Below are positions 1 to 9,407 of a stretch of 64,000 nucleotides of DNA, one piece after another. The DNA is from Streptomyces sp. L2 (GTDB lineage Bacteria; Actinomycetota; Actinomycetes; Streptomycetales; Streptomycetaceae), in contig NZ_QBDT01000001.1 in assembly GCF_004124325.1 (NCBI RefSeq), forward strand, positions 4,154,001 through 4,218,000. The letters run 5' to 3'. The notes beneath the pieces were generated by a model. It searched no databases and was not told the DNA's origin. It saw only the letters and a program-made list of their open reading frames with translations. Made by a program: the position numbers and the translations under genes. The stretch's first letter is position 1. The number at the start of each line of letters is the position of its first letter.

Positions 1-36
1 GGCTAGTTCAGGGGTGGCGTCAAGCGGCCCGGCGGA

Positions 37-900
37 CTAGTGCGCGGGGTCGTCCGTCTCGTCTTCGGCGATGCGGCCGGCGTAGATGTCCCGGGGGTGC
101 GGGAGCGTGATGTCGACGGGGGTGCCGAAGGCGTACAGCAGGGTGGTGGAGGCGACTGCCACCGGGGCCTTCTGGCGGCCGTTGACGAAGGCGAAGCTCT
201 GCCGGAGCTTGCGGATGCGGCCCTCGTCGTCGAGGTAGGCGTCGAAGGGGACGTAGGCGGTGGCGAAGCCCTTGGCGGCCGCGCGGAGGGCGGCCCGGTC
301 CTCCGCGGGGGCGCCGCGTGCCGCGAGGGCCAGGTCGGCGGTCCCACGGTAGTGCCGTACGTCGATCCCGCCGACCTCGGTCCGGCCCACGTACGTCGCC
401 GTGTGCGCCCCGCGCAGGATCTCCGCCGCCTCGTACGGGTCGGTCGCGCCGCCGGTGACGAGATTGCCGTCGGAAAGGGTCGCGGTGTCCACCCGGACCC
501 ACTTGTCGGCGGGCACCCCGGCGCCGCGGTTCTTCATGTAGAGGGCGCCCGGGGCGAGGAGTTCGGTGATCGGGCGGTGCTCGGGAGTGCCGGCGGGGTC
601 GTCGGGCAGGACGACGCTCAGTCGGCCGAGCCGGCGCCGGTAGTCGTAGACGCCCCGGCCGCGGATGGTGACGCGGGTGCCGCCGGTCGCCATCTCCATC
701 GCCGTACTGGCCTTGGAGGTGCCCGCCGCGCGGAGCGCGCCCGCGGCCCGGTGCAGCGCGCCCACCGGGTCGGCGGCGCCGCCCGCGTCATCGGCGGCTG
801 CGCCCCGGCCCGCGCACCCGGTGGCGCACACGCCGAGCCCGAACAGGATGCCCATCGCGACGACTGTTCTGCCCGCGCGCGTGTGCTGCCGCCGCTCCAT
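37..900 (-). CDS. Putative lipoprotein
   Basis: Predicted 287-residue exported lipoprotein of unknown function. The N-terminus has basic residues (MERRQHTRAGR), then a hydrophobic stretch ending in a Cys (GVCATGCAG), consistent with a type II signal peptide although the -3 residue is not the usual Leu. The mature part is mixed alpha/beta with alternating strands such as YVGRTEVGGIDVRHYRG, which resembles the LppX/LprG-like or sigma-regulatory lipoproteins common in Streptomyces; that is an inference only. The ATG at 900 was chosen over an upstream start at 933 because the signal peptide begins there. Confidence 0.8.
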   Translation of the reverse strand: MERRQHTRAGRTVVAMGILFGLGVCATGCAGRGAAADDAGGAADPVGALHRAAGALRAAGTSKASTAMEMATGGTRVTIRGRGVYDYRRRLGRLSVVLPDDPAGTPEHRPITELLAPGALYMKNRGAGVPADKWVRVDTATLSDGNLVTGGATDPYEAAEILRGAHTATYVGRTEVGGIDVRHYRGTADLALAARGAPAEDRAALRAAAKGFATAYVPFDAYLDDEGRIRKLRQSFAFVNGRQKAPVAVASTTLLYAFGTPVDITLPHPRDIYAGRIAEDETDDPAH

Positions 901-1015
901 CGCCTGCCTACCCCCAGCCGGTACGTCCGTCACGGGCCGTCTGTCGTTCCGGTTAACGACGGGTAGGAGGTGCCGTCACGCGGCCCGCCCGACCGGGCTC
1001 GGTACGGTGGGCGGC

Positions 1016-1156
1016 GTGGCGCAGGAGGAACACCGCACGACGACGGACGAAAAGGGCCGGTTCTGCGTGGCCCGGTGCAGCTGCGGCTGGCGCGGCCCCG
1101 CCCGCCGGGCCCGGAGCCAGGCCCGTACGGACGCGGAGCGGCACGGCGCGGGTTAG
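1016..1156 (+). CDS. Small conserved Cys/Trp protein (46 aa)
   Basis: A 46-residue GTG-start reading frame giving a basic protein with the compact signature RFCVARCSCGWRGPARRARS followed by an Arg/Ala-rich tail. Short Streptomyces proteins with a C-S-C-G-W-x-G core and an RARSQARTDA-like tail are familiar as conserved hypotheticals; the three cysteines could bind metal, but no function is known to me. It sits between two minus-strand genes. I favour it over the longer frames overlapping it because the Cys/Trp core is the recognisable part. Confidence 0.6.
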   Translation: MAQEEHRTTTDEKGRFCVARCSCGWRGPARRARSQARTDAERHGAG

Positions 1157-1185
1157 CCCGGCGGAGGCTGGGGTGCCGGGGGCGC

Positions 1186-2193
1186 TCAGTGGGGGGCCGG
1201 GGCCACCGGCCGCTGTCGCCAGGCCTGTTGGAAGGCGAAGCGGCACGCCTCGACCTCGTGGCGCTGGTCGGCATGGAGGACGCCGAGGGTGTAGGCCGTG
1301 GCCGGGGCGATGCGGGGGGTGCGGGCCGCCTGGGCCGCCGCGCCGGCCGCCTCGGCGGCGTCCCGGTGCCGGTTCAGGGCGAGGGCGGCGGTGCGGAGCC
1401 GGGGGTGGGGGGAGCCGTCGCCGTCGCTGTCCAGGACCTCCTGGGCGTACCGGTGCAGGCGCAGCAGCAGGCGGACCTGGTGCCAGGGCGTGTCCGAGAG
1501 GCCCTGCGGCGGGGGCTCGGTGGTGCAGGGGTGGCCCGGCGGGAGGACGGGGAGGGCCGCCACGGCGTCGGTGAGGCGTTCCTCGGCGGCGGCCGCGAGG
1601 GAGCGGAGGTCCGTGCCGTCGGGGGTGGTGGTCAGCGGGACGTCGCTGGCGAGTAAGGCGACCTTGTCGGCCACGGCGTGGAAGCGCGCGGAGCCGAGCG
1701 CCTGGAGGGCGGTGGAGTGGGCGCGGGTGCGGGCGAGGGTGAGCTGGCGTTCCAGCAGGGCGGCGGCCTTCGTCGCGCCGAGGTGGACGGTGGCGGCCGG
1801 GGCGCCCGAGCCGGTGCGCGGGGTGGGGTCCGCCCGTGGACCGCTCACGGTCGCGTACGCGGGGTCCGACAGGCGGGCCAGTGCCCCCAGCAGCCGGGTC
1901 AGGCGGGCCTCGTAGGTGTGTTCCGCGCCCAAGGTGCCCGACAACCAGGCCAGTTCGGGGTGGAGCTGGTCGGACCAGGCCGGGTTCAGGAGCGGGCGGT
2001 AGGTGTGGAGGATGGCGGTCAGCCGGCGGGCGGCCCGCCGCAGCGCCCGCGTGGACTCGGCGGGCGCCTCCCCGTGCAGGCGCAGGGCGCGGAGGAACTC
2101 CGTGGACTGGGCGCGCAGATAGACCGTGAGGGCGTCGTCGGGCGTGCGGGCCGGGGTGGAGGGGGCCGGGGGGTCAGGGTGTCGCTGTGCCAC
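1186..2193 (-). CDS. CHAD domain-containing protein
   Basis: 335-residue all-helical protein of the CHAD family (conserved histidine alpha-helical domain), known to bind inorganic polyphosphate. Evidence is the repeated Arg/His-bearing helices, for example [22 protein letters not shown] near residues 50-70 and later helices with [12 protein letters not shown]. The GTG start lies 20 bp inside the end of the polyphosphate kinase gene on the same strand, so the two are very likely co-transcribed and translationally coupled. The pairing fits a polyP-binding or polyP-targeting role. Confidence 0.85.
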   Translation of the reverse strand: MAQRHPDPPAPSTPARTPDDALTVYLRAQSTEFLRALRLHGEAPAESTRALRRAARRLTAILHTYRPLLNPAWSDQLHPELAWLSGTLGAEHTYEARLTRLLGALARLSDPAYATVSGPRADPTPRTGSGAPAATVHLGATKAAALLERQLTLARTRAHSTALQALGSARFHAVADKVALLASDVPLTTTPDGTDLRSLAAAAEERLTDAVAALPVLPPGHPCTTEPPPQGLSDTPWHQVRLLLRLHRYAQEVLDSDGDGSPHPRLRTAALALNRHRDAAEAAGAAAQAARTPRIAPATAYTLGVLHADQRHEVEACRFAFQQAWRQRPVAPAPH

Positions 2194-4402
2194 GCCGGCG
2201 CCTCCGGGCGTCTATGAGCATCTCCTGGATGTTGCGCAGGGGCTGGCCGTCCGCGTCCGTCGCGTGCCGGGTCCACTCGCCGTCCGGGCCGAGGTGCCAG
2301 GACGCGGTGGAGTCGGCCATGCCCGTGTCGAGCAGCCGGTTCAGGGCGGCGCGGTGGGCGGGGTCGGTGACCCGCACGAGGGCCTCTATGCGGCGGTCGA
2401 GGTTGCGGTGCATCATGTCGGCGCTGCCGATCCACACCTCGGGCTCGCCGCCGTTGCCGAACGCGAACACCCGGGAGTGTTCGAGGAACCGGCCGAGGAC
2501 GGAGCGGACACGGATGTTCTCCGAGAGGCCGGCCACGCCGGGGCGCAGCGCGCAGATGCCGCGCACCCACACGTCGACCGGCACGCCCGCCTGGGAGGCG
2601 CGGTAGAGGGAGTCGACGACGGCCTCGTCGACCATCGAGTTCGCCTTGATCCGGATGAACGCGGGCCGCCCCGCGCGGTGGTGCTGCGCCTCGCGGTCGA
2701 TGCGGGCGACGAGGCCGTCGCGCAGGGACTTGGGGGCGACGAGGAGCCGCCGGTAGGTCTCGCGGCGCGAGTAGCCGGACAGGCGGTTGAAGAGGTCGGA
2801 GAGGTCGGCGCCGACCTGCGGGTCGGCGGTGAGCAGGCCCAGGTCCTCGTAGAGGCGGGCGGTCTTGGGGTGGTAGTTGCCGGTGCCGACGTGGCTGTAG
2901 CGCCGCAGCGTGTCGTCGCCCTCCTGGCGGACCACCAGGGACAGCTTGCAGTGGGTCTTGAGGCCGACGAGGCCGTAGACGACGTGGCAGCCGGCCTCCT
3001 CCAGTTTGCGCGCCCACTTGATGTTGGCGTGCTCGTCGAAGCGGGCCTTGATCTCGACCAGGACGAGGACCTGCTTGCCGGACTCGGCGGCGTCGATGAG
3101 CGCGTCCACTATCGGCGAGTCGCCCGAAGTCCGGTACAGCGTCTGCTTGATGGCGAGCACGTCGGGGTCGGCCGCCGCCTGCTCCAGGAACGCCTGGACG
3201 GAGGTGGAGAAGGAGTCGTACGGGTGGTGCAGCAGGACGTCCCGGCTGCGCAGGGCGGCGAAGATGTCCGGCGGGGACGCCGACTCGACCTCGGCGAGGT
3301 CGCGGTGGGTGCCGGCGACGAACTTGGGGTACTTCAGCTCGGGCCGGTCCAGGCTGTGGATGCGGAACAGCCCGGTGAGGTCGAGCGGGCCGGGCAGCGG
3401 GTACACCTCGGCCTCGCCGATCTTCAGCTCGCGCACGAGGAGGTCCAGCACCTCGCGGTCGATGGACTCCTCCACCTCCAGCCGCACCGGCGGCCCGAAC
3501 CGGCGCCGCATCAGCTCCTTCTCCAGGGCCTGGAGGAGGTTCTCCGCGTCGTCCTCCTCGACCTCCAGGTCCTCGTTGCGGGTCAGCCGGAAGGTGTGGT
3601 GCTCCAGCACCTCCATGCCCGGGAACAGCTCCTCCAGGTGGGCGGCGATGACGTCCTCCAGCGGGACGTACCGGCCCGGGGAGCTCTCCAGGAAGCGGGC
3701 GAGCAGCGGCGGCACCTTGACGCGGGCGAAGTGCCGGTGCCCGGTGACCGGGTTGCGTACGACGACGGCCAGGTTGAGGGAGAGGCCGGAGATGTACGGG
3801 AAGGGGTGCGCGGGGTCGACCGCGAGGGGGGTCAGCACGGGGAAGATGCGCTGCCGGAACAGGGTGAACAGGCGGGCCTGCTCCTTCTCCGTCAGCTCGT
3901 TCCAGCGCACCAGTTCGATGCCCTCGTCCGCGAGTGCGGGCGCGACGTCCTCGTGGTAGCAGGCGGCGTGCCGGGCCATCAGCTCGCGCGAGCGCGCCCA
4001 GATCATCTCCAGCACCTCGCGCGGCTGGAGCCCGGACGCGGACCGGGTGGCGACCCCGGTGGCGATACGGCGCTTGAGTCCGGCCACCCGGACCATGAAG
4101 AACTCGTCCAGGTTGCTGGCGAAGATCGCCAGGAAGTTCGCCCGCTCCAGGAGCGGGGTGTTCGGGTCCTCGGCCAGCTCCAGGACCCGCTCGTTGAACG
4201 CCAGCCAGCTGCGCTCCCGGTCCAGGAACCGGCCCTGCGGCAGCTCGCCGCCGTCCTCCGGCTCCTCGTACGCGTCGATGTCCGCGTCGATGTCGGGATC
4301 CAGGTCGGACAGGGCCGCGGCCACGGTGTGCGGGCGGTGCGCGGCGATGGAACCCACGGAGGGCTGGAGCTGGACCGGTGCCTGGGCGTCTGGCTGACTC
4401 AT
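2174..4402 (-). CDS. ppk: Polyphosphate kinase 1 (PPK1)
   Basis: Catalyses reversible transfer of the ATP gamma-phosphate onto inorganic polyphosphate. The 742-residue product has the PPK1 N-domain ([20 protein letters not shown]), the head domain, and the C-terminal phospholipase-D-like domains carrying the autophosphorylated His region ([18 protein letters not shown]) and the [14 protein letters not shown] segment. The start at 4402 (MSQPDAQ) was chosen because the extra residues upstream are Pro/Ala-rich and not family-like. It overlaps the CHAD gene downstream. In Streptomyces ppk is a phosphate-starvation gene; no convincing PHO box was recognised upstream, but a 14-bp tandem repeat lies about 190-260 bp from the start. 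Confidence 0.95.
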   Translation of the reverse strand: MSQPDAQAPVQLQPSVGSIAAHRPHTVAAALSDLDPDIDADIDAYEEPEDGGELPQGRFLDRERSWLAFNERVLELAEDPNTPLLERANFLAIFASNLDEFFMVRVAGLKRRIATGVATRSASGLQPREVLEMIWARSRELMARHAACYHEDVAPALADEGIELVRWNELTEKEQARLFTLFRQRIFPVLTPLAVDPAHPFPYISGLSLNLAVVVRNPVTGHRHFARVKVPPLLARFLESSPGRYVPLEDVIAAHLEELFPGMEVLEHHTFRLTRNEDLEVEEDDAENLLQALEKELMRRRFGPPVRLEVEESIDREVLDLLVRELKIGEAEVYPLPGPLDLTGLFRIHSLDRPELKYPKFVAGTHRDLAEVESASPPDIFAALRSRDVLLHHPYDSFSTSVQAFLEQAAADPDVLAIKQTLYRTSGDSPIVDALIDAAESGKQVLVLVEIKARFDEHANIKWARKLEEAGCHVVYGLVGLKTHCKLSLVVRQEGDDTLRRYSHVGTGNYHPKTARLYEDLGLLTADPQVGADLSDLFNRLSGYSRRETYRRLLVAPKSLRDGLVARIDREAQHHRAGRPAFIRIKANSMVDEAVVDSLYRASQAGVPVDVWVRGICALRPGVAGLSENIRVRSVLGRFLEHSRVFAFGNGGEPEVWIGSADMMHRNLDRRIEALVRVTDPAHRAALNRLLDTGMADSTASWHLGPDGEWTRHATDADGQPLRNIQEMLIDARRRRRGTATP

Positions 4403-4592
4403 GAACCCATTCTTCCGCGTGACGAGCCGTACAGGCGCGTCGGAGTGCACGGCCGGGAGCGCGGCGGCGGGCCCCTCGGGGGGCGGGGAGGGCTCTGGCG
4501 CGGCGGGCTGCATGGGGCGAGCGTCGCAAGCCAGTCTGAATCAGCGGTTACGGCGACATGACGTCCGGGACAGCGGGGAGCGGCCCACGGGT

Positions 4593-4662
4593 GATCGACA
4601 CCGGGGGACCGACACGGGGTGACCGATACCGGGGGACCGACACCCGGCGACAAACACGGGGA
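4593..4662. repeat. 14-bp tandem repeat, five units
   Basis: Five head-to-tail units begin at 4593, 4607, 4621, 4635 and 4649, with consensus GACCGACACCGGGG. They occupy the 380-bp gap between ppk (start 4402) and the end of the ABC permease gene (4783). Units differ at one to four positions. The rest of the gap holds a hairpin near 4716-4750 and no convincing gene. Function unknown; a regulatory array for ppk or slippage DNA are both possible. Confidence 0.75.
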
Positions 4663-4715
4663 GGGCCCGCACGGTCCCGGCCCGCCGGGGTCGCCGGCCA
4701 CTCGTCCCTCGGGGT

Positions 4716-4750
4716 CCGTACGCCCTTCCCCCCGTGGAAAGGGCGTACGG
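4716..4750 (-). terminator. Rho-independent-like hairpin after ABC operon
   Basis: Twelve-base perfect arms CCGTACGCCCTT (4716-4727) and AAGGGCGTACGG (4739-4750) with an 11-nt loop, about 33 bp beyond the stop of the last minus-strand ABC permease gene. There is no U-tract, as is usual in Streptomyces. It would separate the ABC operon from ppk. Confidence 0.65.
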
Positions 4751-4782
4751 GAACCCCGGGCTCCGGGCCGCCCTCGGTTCGT

Positions 4783-5643
4783 TCAGGCGGCCCGGCGGCG
4801 CAGCACCGCGTACGCGGCGGCGGTGGCGAGTGCGGCGACGGCCAGGACGATGCCCGTCTCCACCAGGTGCAGTGGCCAGAAGTGGGACGCGGGGTGGTAG
4901 ACGGCGAAATACCCGTGCGCGTTCCGCCCCTCGTTCACCTGCCAGGCGCTGCCCGGCAGCGTGAACCGCTGTGCCGAGGTCCGGGTCAGTGCCGGCCACA
5001 GGTCCGCGCGGCAGCGGCCGAGGGTGAAGTCGAGCAGCCACATCGCGGCGAAGGCGGCACCGAGCGCGGCCAGGGTGCGGCGCAGCAGCAGTGCGGTGAG
5101 TGTGCCGACGGCGAGGGCGGCGAGGCCGTACGCCACCACGAGCGGGCCCCGGGCCGCGAACACCTCGGTGTCGTACCAGTGGTCGCCCATGAGGTCCCGG
5201 TTGGCCGCCCAGCCCCAGCGGAACACCAGCACCAGGACGGTGCCGCCCACGGTCACGGCGAGCGCGGGCAGGGCCAGCTTGGCGGTCAGCCAGCGCACCG
5301 GCGTCACCCCCTGCGTCCAGGCCAGCCGCGCGGTGCCGGACTCCAGTTCGCGGCCGATCAGCGCGCCGCCCGCGAAGACGGCGACGGCGAGGAAGCTGAA
5401 GCAGATGAGGGTGCCGATCCAGCCGGTCGGCTCGCTGTAGGTCTGCTCGCCGAACACGGCTGTGCACGGGCCCTGGCGGCAGTGGGCCAGGGACGCGCGG
5501 GCGTGGTCGGCGGTGATCTCGTTCAGCCACACCAGCCAGCCGGACAGCCCGGCCACGACGGCGGTCCACAGCAGCAGGGACGTGCGGTGCAGCCGCAGCA
5601 CCGTGCGGGGCAGCCCCCCGAGGCCGAGGACCCCGCCGCTCAT
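4783..5643 (-). CDS. ABC transporter permease (ABC-2 type)
   Basis: 286-residue membrane protein with about six hydrophobic segments (for example TSLLLWTAVVAGLSGWLVWL and GTLICFSFLAVAVFAGGALIG). The segment GRELESGTARLAWTQGVTPVRWLTAKL is nearly the same as in the neighbouring permease, so the two are paralogues. It overlaps the upstream permease by 4 bp and is last in a four-gene operon: regulator, ATPase, permease, permease. The likely role is export or antibiotic/envelope stress response, as for other YtrA-GntR-controlled ABC systems; the substrate is unknown. Confidence 0.85.
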   Translation of the reverse strand: MSGGVLGLGGLPRTVLRLHRTSLLLWTAVVAGLSGWLVWLNEITADHARASLAHCRQGPCTAVFGEQTYSEPTGWIGTLICFSFLAVAVFAGGALIGRELESGTARLAWTQGVTPVRWLTAKLALPALAVTVGGTVLVLVFRWGWAANRDLMGDHWYDTEVFAARGPLVVAYGLAALAVGTLTALLLRRTLAALGAAFAAMWLLDFTLGRCRADLWPALTRTSAQRFTLPGSAWQVNEGRNAHGYFAVYHPASHFWPLHLVETGIVLAVAALATAAAYAVLRRRAA

Positions 5644-6704
5644 ACGGCGCCCCCGGCGCCCCGGGCGGCCTTGCCGGCCTTGGTGGCTTTGCCGGACCGG
5701 GGGCGGCCCGGTGCCGTACGGCGGGCCAGCACCCGGAAGGCGACGACGGTGAGCAGGGCGGCGACGGCCAGCAGCAGGGCGCAGCCCATCAGGTGCAGCG
5801 GCCAGAAGTGGGACTGCGGGTGGTAGTCCTTGTACCAGCTGACGGCGTGCAGCTTGGCGTAGAGCGCCTTGCAGGGGCCGTAGGTGCCGCTGCCGCAGCC
5901 CGGGTCGGTGATGCGGGCGCCGCTGGAGGTGATGAGTCCCTGGGCGACGGTGATGCCGCTGCCGCGCGGGCCGTCGCTGTCGAGCGCGGCGACGCTGGTC
6001 ACGGTGGGCCACAGGTGGGGCAGGGCCTGCTGGACGCCGAACCAGAGGAGGCCGGTGCCGCACAGGGCGCCGCCCAGCGCGCCGAGCTGCCGCTTGACCA
6101 GCAGGCCGAGGAGGACGCCGGTCGCGAGGCCGGCCAGGGCCAGCGCCACGGCGACGGGGCCGCCCGCGTAGAACGTGGCGAGGTCGGACCACGGTTTGGC
6201 CGTGTCGATGCGGCCCTCGCCCGCCGTCCAGGCCCGGTGGTACAGCCAGGTCAGCAGCCAGGTGCCGAGGGCGATGGCGGCGGCCGGGGCGGCGAGCTTG
6301 CCGGCCAGCCAGCGGGCGGGGCGCACGCCCTGGGTCCAGGCGAGCCACGCGGTGCCGTTCTCCAGCTCGCGGCCGGTGAGGGCGGCACCCGCCCAGGCGG
6401 CGGCGAGGAAGGGGACGGCGAGGACGGCGTACGTCAGGTAGTTGTAGTAGTCCTTGTAGCGCAGGATCGACGTCTGGTCGTAGGCGCAGTGCGGGTTCAT
6501 GCCGCAGGCGTCGAACTGCTGCCAGGCCGCGGCGGCGGAGTCGGTGAGGGGGCCGCCGAGCCACAGCAGCGCGGCGGCGAGGACGGCGACGAGGCCGGTC
6601 CAGACGAGCAGGGCGGGCCGGTGCAGCCGCAGCAGCCAGCGCAGTTGGCGCGGGCGGGCGGGGGCCGTCGCGGCCGGGGAGGCGGTGGTCGGGGCGGTGG
6701 TCAT
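5640..6704 (-). CDS. ABC transporter permease (ABC-2 type), paralogue
   Basis: 354-residue integral membrane protein. The N-terminus is Thr/Ala/Pro-rich and cytoplasmic (MTTAPTTASPAATAPARPRQ), followed by about six membrane segments. It shares the GRELENGTAWLAWTQGVRPA motif and a Cys-containing external loop with the downstream permease, implying a heterodimeric channel built from paralogues. The start ATG at 6704 overlaps the ATPase stop by 4 bp (ATGA). Confidence 0.85.
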   Translation of the reverse strand: MTTAPTTASPAATAPARPRQLRWLLRLHRPALLVWTGLVAVLAAALLWLGGPLTDSAAAAWQQFDACGMNPHCAYDQTSILRYKDYYNYLTYAVLAVPFLAAAWAGAALTGRELENGTAWLAWTQGVRPARWLAGKLAAPAAAIALGTWLLTWLYHRAWTAGEGRIDTAKPWSDLATFYAGGPVAVALALAGLATGVLLGLLVKRQLGALGGALCGTGLLWFGVQQALPHLWPTVTSVAALDSDGPRGSGITVAQGLITSSGARITDPGCGSGTYGPCKALYAKLHAVSWYKDYHPQSHFWPLHLMGCALLLAVAALLTVVAFRVLARRTAPGRPRSGKATKAGKAARGAGGAV

Positions 6705-7603
6705 GCCAGGGTCTCCTGCGGGGCGGCGGTGAGGACGGGCGCCCCGGGGTTGCGCAGGTGGGCGAGGACGAGTTCCTCCAGGGACGGGGTGGCGGTGCGC
6801 CAGTCGCCGGCGAGCGGACCCGAGGGGCGGATCAGGGCGCTGAGCTGGCGTCCGGTGATCCGGGACTCGACGACGGTGTGCGCGTCGAGGCCGGTCTCGC
6901 CGGAGCCCGAAGTGTCCGCCGGGCCGCTGATCCGCAGGTGGGCGGCGAGCAGGTCGTCGATGTCGCCGGCCAGCCGGACCTGGCCGGCGCCGACGAGCAG
7001 CAGGTGGTCGCAGGAGTCCTCCAGCTCGGCGACCACGTGCGAGGACATCGCGATCGTCGTGCCGTACTGGGCGGCCTGCGCCATCAGCGTGCCCATCAGC
7101 TCGTGCCGGGCCAGCGGGTCGAGGTCGGCCATCGGCTCGTCCAGGAGCAGCAGTTCGGGGCGTTTGCCGAGGGCCAGGGCGAGGGCGACGCGGGTGCGCT
7201 GGCCGCCGGACAGCGACCGTATCCGGGAGGCCGGGTCCAGGTCGCCCGCCGCGACGACCTGGGCGGCGGTGTCCGCGTCCCAGCGCTCGGGGTTGAGGTC
7301 GGCGCCCATGCGCAGCGTCTCGGCGACGGTGAGCTGCGGGTACAGCGGCTTGTCCTGGGCGACGAAACCGACCCGGGTGCGGGCCTCGGCGGGCAGCGTG
7401 CCGAGCACGGTCAGCCGGCCCTCGGTGGGCGAGAGCAGTCCGGCGGCCAGCGCGAGCAGCGTGGACTTGCCGGCGCCGTTGGGCCCGACGACGGCGCACA
7501 CGCGTCCGGCGGGCAGCCGGAACGCGCAGTCGCGCAGCGCCCAGCCGCCCCGGCGCCCGAAGCGCTTGCCGAGGCCGGTGGCCTCCAGTGCCGTGTCGGT
7601 CAT
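6701..7603 (-). CDS. ABC transporter ATP-binding protein
   Basis: 300-residue nucleotide-binding subunit. Visible motifs are Walker A GPNGAGKS (about residues 40-47), the Q-loop region VGFVAQDKPLYPQ, the signature LSGGQRTR, Walker B LLLLDEPMADLD and the switch His in MSSHVV. The C-terminal 90 residues (AHLRISGPADTSGSGE onward) are the extra domain seen in ATPases of the YtrB type. It overlaps the permease gene by 4 bp and the regulator gene by 4 bp, so all are coupled. It energises the two permeases. Confidence 0.9.
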   Translation of the reverse strand: MTDTALEATGLGKRFGRRGGWALRDCAFRLPAGRVCAVVGPNGAGKSTLLALAAGLLSPTEGRLTVLGTLPAEARTRVGFVAQDKPLYPQLTVAETLRMGADLNPERWDADTAAQVVAAGDLDPASRIRSLSGGQRTRVALALALGKRPELLLLDEPMADLDPLARHELMGTLMAQAAQYGTTIAMSSHVVAELEDSCDHLLLVGAGQVRLAGDIDDLLAAHLRISGPADTSGSGETGLDAHTVVESRITGRQLSALIRPSGPLAGDWRTATPSLEELVLAHLRNPGAPVLTAAPQETLA

Positions 7604-7986
7604 GAACGTTCTCCCTGGAAGTGCTTGTCGAGTACGGCGGTGAACAGGGCCGCCACGTCGTCGCGGTCCCAGCCCGCCTGGACGGCTCTCGCCGCCCAGT
7701 CCTCCAGCTCGGCCCGCAGCGGCGAGTCGGCCGGGGCGGCGCCCAGCGAGCGCCGCACGAAGGTGCCGAGCCCGCGCCGGGCCTCCACCAGCCCCTCCCG
7801 CTCCAGTTCGCGGTAGGCCTTGAGGACGGTGTTGGGGTTGATGGCGGTGGCTTCCACGACCTCGCGGGCCGTGGGCAGCTTGTCGCCGGGCTGGAGCAGG
7901 CCCAGGCGCAGGGCCTGTTTGGTCTGCTGGACGAGTTGGACGTAGGTGGCGACACCGCTGTGCCGGTCGATGCGGTATTCGACCAC
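7600..7986 (-). CDS. GntR-family regulator, YtrA subfamily
   Basis: Short GntR repressor (128 aa) with the winged-helix segment LLQPGDKLPTAREVVEATAINPNTVLKAYRELEREGLVE and almost no effector domain, the hallmark of the YtrA subfamily, which controls the ABC genes downstream. I place the start at GTG 7986 (VVEYRIDRHSGV) rather than GTG 7998, because a purine-rich GGGTGG sits about 8 nt before it and the longer start would lie inside the operator. The gene overlaps the ATPase by 4 bp. Autorepression through the inverted repeat just upstream is likely. Confidence 0.88.
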   Translation of the reverse strand: MVEYRIDRHSGVATYVQLVQQTKQALRLGLLQPGDKLPTAREVVEATAINPNTVLKAYRELEREGLVEARRGLGTFVRRSLGAAPADSPLRAELEDWAARAVQAGWDRDDVAALFTAVLDKHFQGERS

Positions 7987-7993
7987 GCGCTGA

Positions 7994-8029
7994 ACCACCC
8001 TTTCACTAATTGAGTAGTGAAAGGGTGGT
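7994..8029. promoter_or_regulatory. Perfect 15-bp inverted repeat, putative GntR operator
   Basis: Arms ACCACCCTTTCACTA (7994-8008) and its exact reverse complement (8015-8029) are separated by 6 nt. The repeat lies immediately upstream of the YtrA-type gntR start and its proximal arm contains the likely ribosome binding site. Binding would therefore block both promoter and translation start. The TAGTG half-site spacing resembles YtrA-type operators. Alternatively it acts as an mRNA hairpin hiding the SD. Confidence 0.7.
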
Positions 8030-8087
8030 GCAAAGAAGGGGCGCCCGTCAACCCGGCCGCCCCTTGTGCGCTCTTTGCCCGCTTATC

Positions 8088-9014
8088 TCACGTCTCGGTG
8101 CGGTACATCAGATCGGTCTCGTACGTGCCGAACCCCAGCCGCTCGTACACCGCCACCGCCGCCTTGTTGTCGGCGTCGACGTAGAGCATCGCTGTGGGCA
8201 GGCCGAGCCCCGCGAGGTGGCGCAGGCCGATGGTGGTCAGCGCCTTGCCCAGGCCGCCGCCCTGCTCGCCGGGGCGCACCCCGAGCACGTACACCTCGCC
8301 GAGCCCCTCGGCCGCGTGCACCTTGGTCCAGTGGAAGCCGACCAGTTCCCCGCGCCGCTCGGCGAGGAAGAACCCGGCCGGGTCGAACCACGGCTGGGCC
8401 TTGCGGTCGTCCAGGTCGCGCTGGGTCAGCGAGCCCTGCTCGGGGTGGTGCGCGAAAGCGGCGGTGTTCACCGCGAGCCAGGCCGCGTCGTCCTTGCCCG
8501 GCTGGTACGGCCGTACGCTCACGCCCTCCGGCAGCACCGGGTCGGGCAGCTCCAGGCCCGCCAACGGCCGCCGCATCTGGCGCAGTTCGCGGAACAGGGT
8601 CAGCCCCAGCACCTGGGCGAGATGCCGGGCGGCGGCGTGCCCGCCGTGCGCCCACACCCGCAGCCGCTTGCCCGAGGCGGCCATCAGCGCCGAGCCGAGC
8701 GCCCGCCCGTGCCCGTGCCCGCGGTGCGCGGGGTGGACGACCAGCTCGGCGGCCGGCGCCTCCACCGGGTCCGTGTCCTCCAGCTGTGCGTAGCCGACGA
8801 GTTCGCCGTCGACCGACAGCAGCAGGTGCGAGACGCCCTCCCGGGCGCCGCCGCGCAACTGCAGCCGCCCCTGCTCGGACACCGGCTGCTGGCCGTCGCT
8901 CCGGCCGGCCTCGGCGACCAGGGCGAGCACGGCCTCGGCCTGCTCCGGGGTGAGCTCGGCGTAGGTCTCGATCGAACGGGAGGGAAAAGGGTGCAGGGCG
9001 TCGTCGCTGCTCAT
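8088..9014 (-). CDS. mshD: Mycothiol synthase (MshD)
   Basis: 308-residue tandem GNAT enzyme that acetylates Cys-GlcN-Ins with acetyl-CoA, the last step of mycothiol synthesis. The N-terminal half (TPEQAEAVLALVAEAGRSDG, then VVHPAHRGHGHGRALGSALM) and C-terminal half (VYVLGVRPGEQGGGLGKALT) each carry a GNAT acetyl-CoA motif A, and the central region (LFRELRQMRRPL) is typical of MshD. The start at 9014 gives the canonical family length. It is monocistronic as far as can be seen. Confidence 0.95.
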   Translation of the reverse strand: MSSDDALHPFPSRSIETYAELTPEQAEAVLALVAEAGRSDGQQPVSEQGRLQLRGGAREGVSHLLLSVDGELVGYAQLEDTDPVEAPAAELVVHPAHRGHGHGRALGSALMAASGKRLRVWAHGGHAAARHLAQVLGLTLFRELRQMRRPLAGLELPDPVLPEGVSVRPYQPGKDDAAWLAVNTAAFAHHPEQGSLTQRDLDDRKAQPWFDPAGFFLAERRGELVGFHWTKVHAAEGLGEVYVLGVRPGEQGGGLGKALTTIGLRHLAGLGLPTAMLYVDADNKAAVAVYERLGFGTYETDLMYRTET

Positions 9015-9119
9015 GGATATGAGGGTACGGCGACGGGGTGCGGGGGGAGGGGTGCCACGAACGGGTGAAGATGCCGGGATTTCGGCCGAGCGAAGCCGTG
9101 CCGACGCTATGGTTTAGAT

Positions 9120-9407
9120 ATGGCAGACAACACGACCATTCAGGTGTCCCGGCAGGCCCGTGACCACCTCGCCGAGGTGGCGAAGGAGCGTGGGAAGACC
9201 CTGGGGCAGCTGGTGGAGGAGCTGGCGCAGCAGCAGCTCACGGCCGCCCAGATCGCGGAACGCGTGGCCGCCACCCGCAAGGTTCTGCGGGAGCGCCTGG
9301 GCTGCACCCTCACGGACGAGGAGCTGGACAAGGGGCCGGACGTGCTGGCCAACATCTACGCGATGGCGGCGGAGAAGATGCACAACCAGCGGGGTCAGGC
9401 AGCGTGA
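9120..9407 (+). CDS. Antitoxin-like DNA-binding protein
   Basis: 95-residue protein with an N-terminal strand TTIQVSRQARDHLAEVAKERGKTLGQLVEELAQQQL, which fits a ribbon-helix-helix fold, and an Arg/Glu-rich C-terminal tail. The next gene encodes a PIN-like protein and starts on the same GTGA overlap, the usual antitoxin-before-toxin arrangement. Likely role: a type II antitoxin that represses its own operon and neutralises the PIN protein. Confidence 0.7.
   Translation: MADNTTIQVSRQARDHLAEVAKERGKTLGQLVEELAQQQLTAAQIAERVAATRKVLRERLGCTLTDEELDKGPDVLANIYAMAAEKMHNQRGQAA

Noticed and set aside
2126..4561. 811-residue open frame opposite ppk
   Set aside because: Antisense frame kept open by GC3 bias; the product has no fold-like pattern and the ppk strand has all family motifs.
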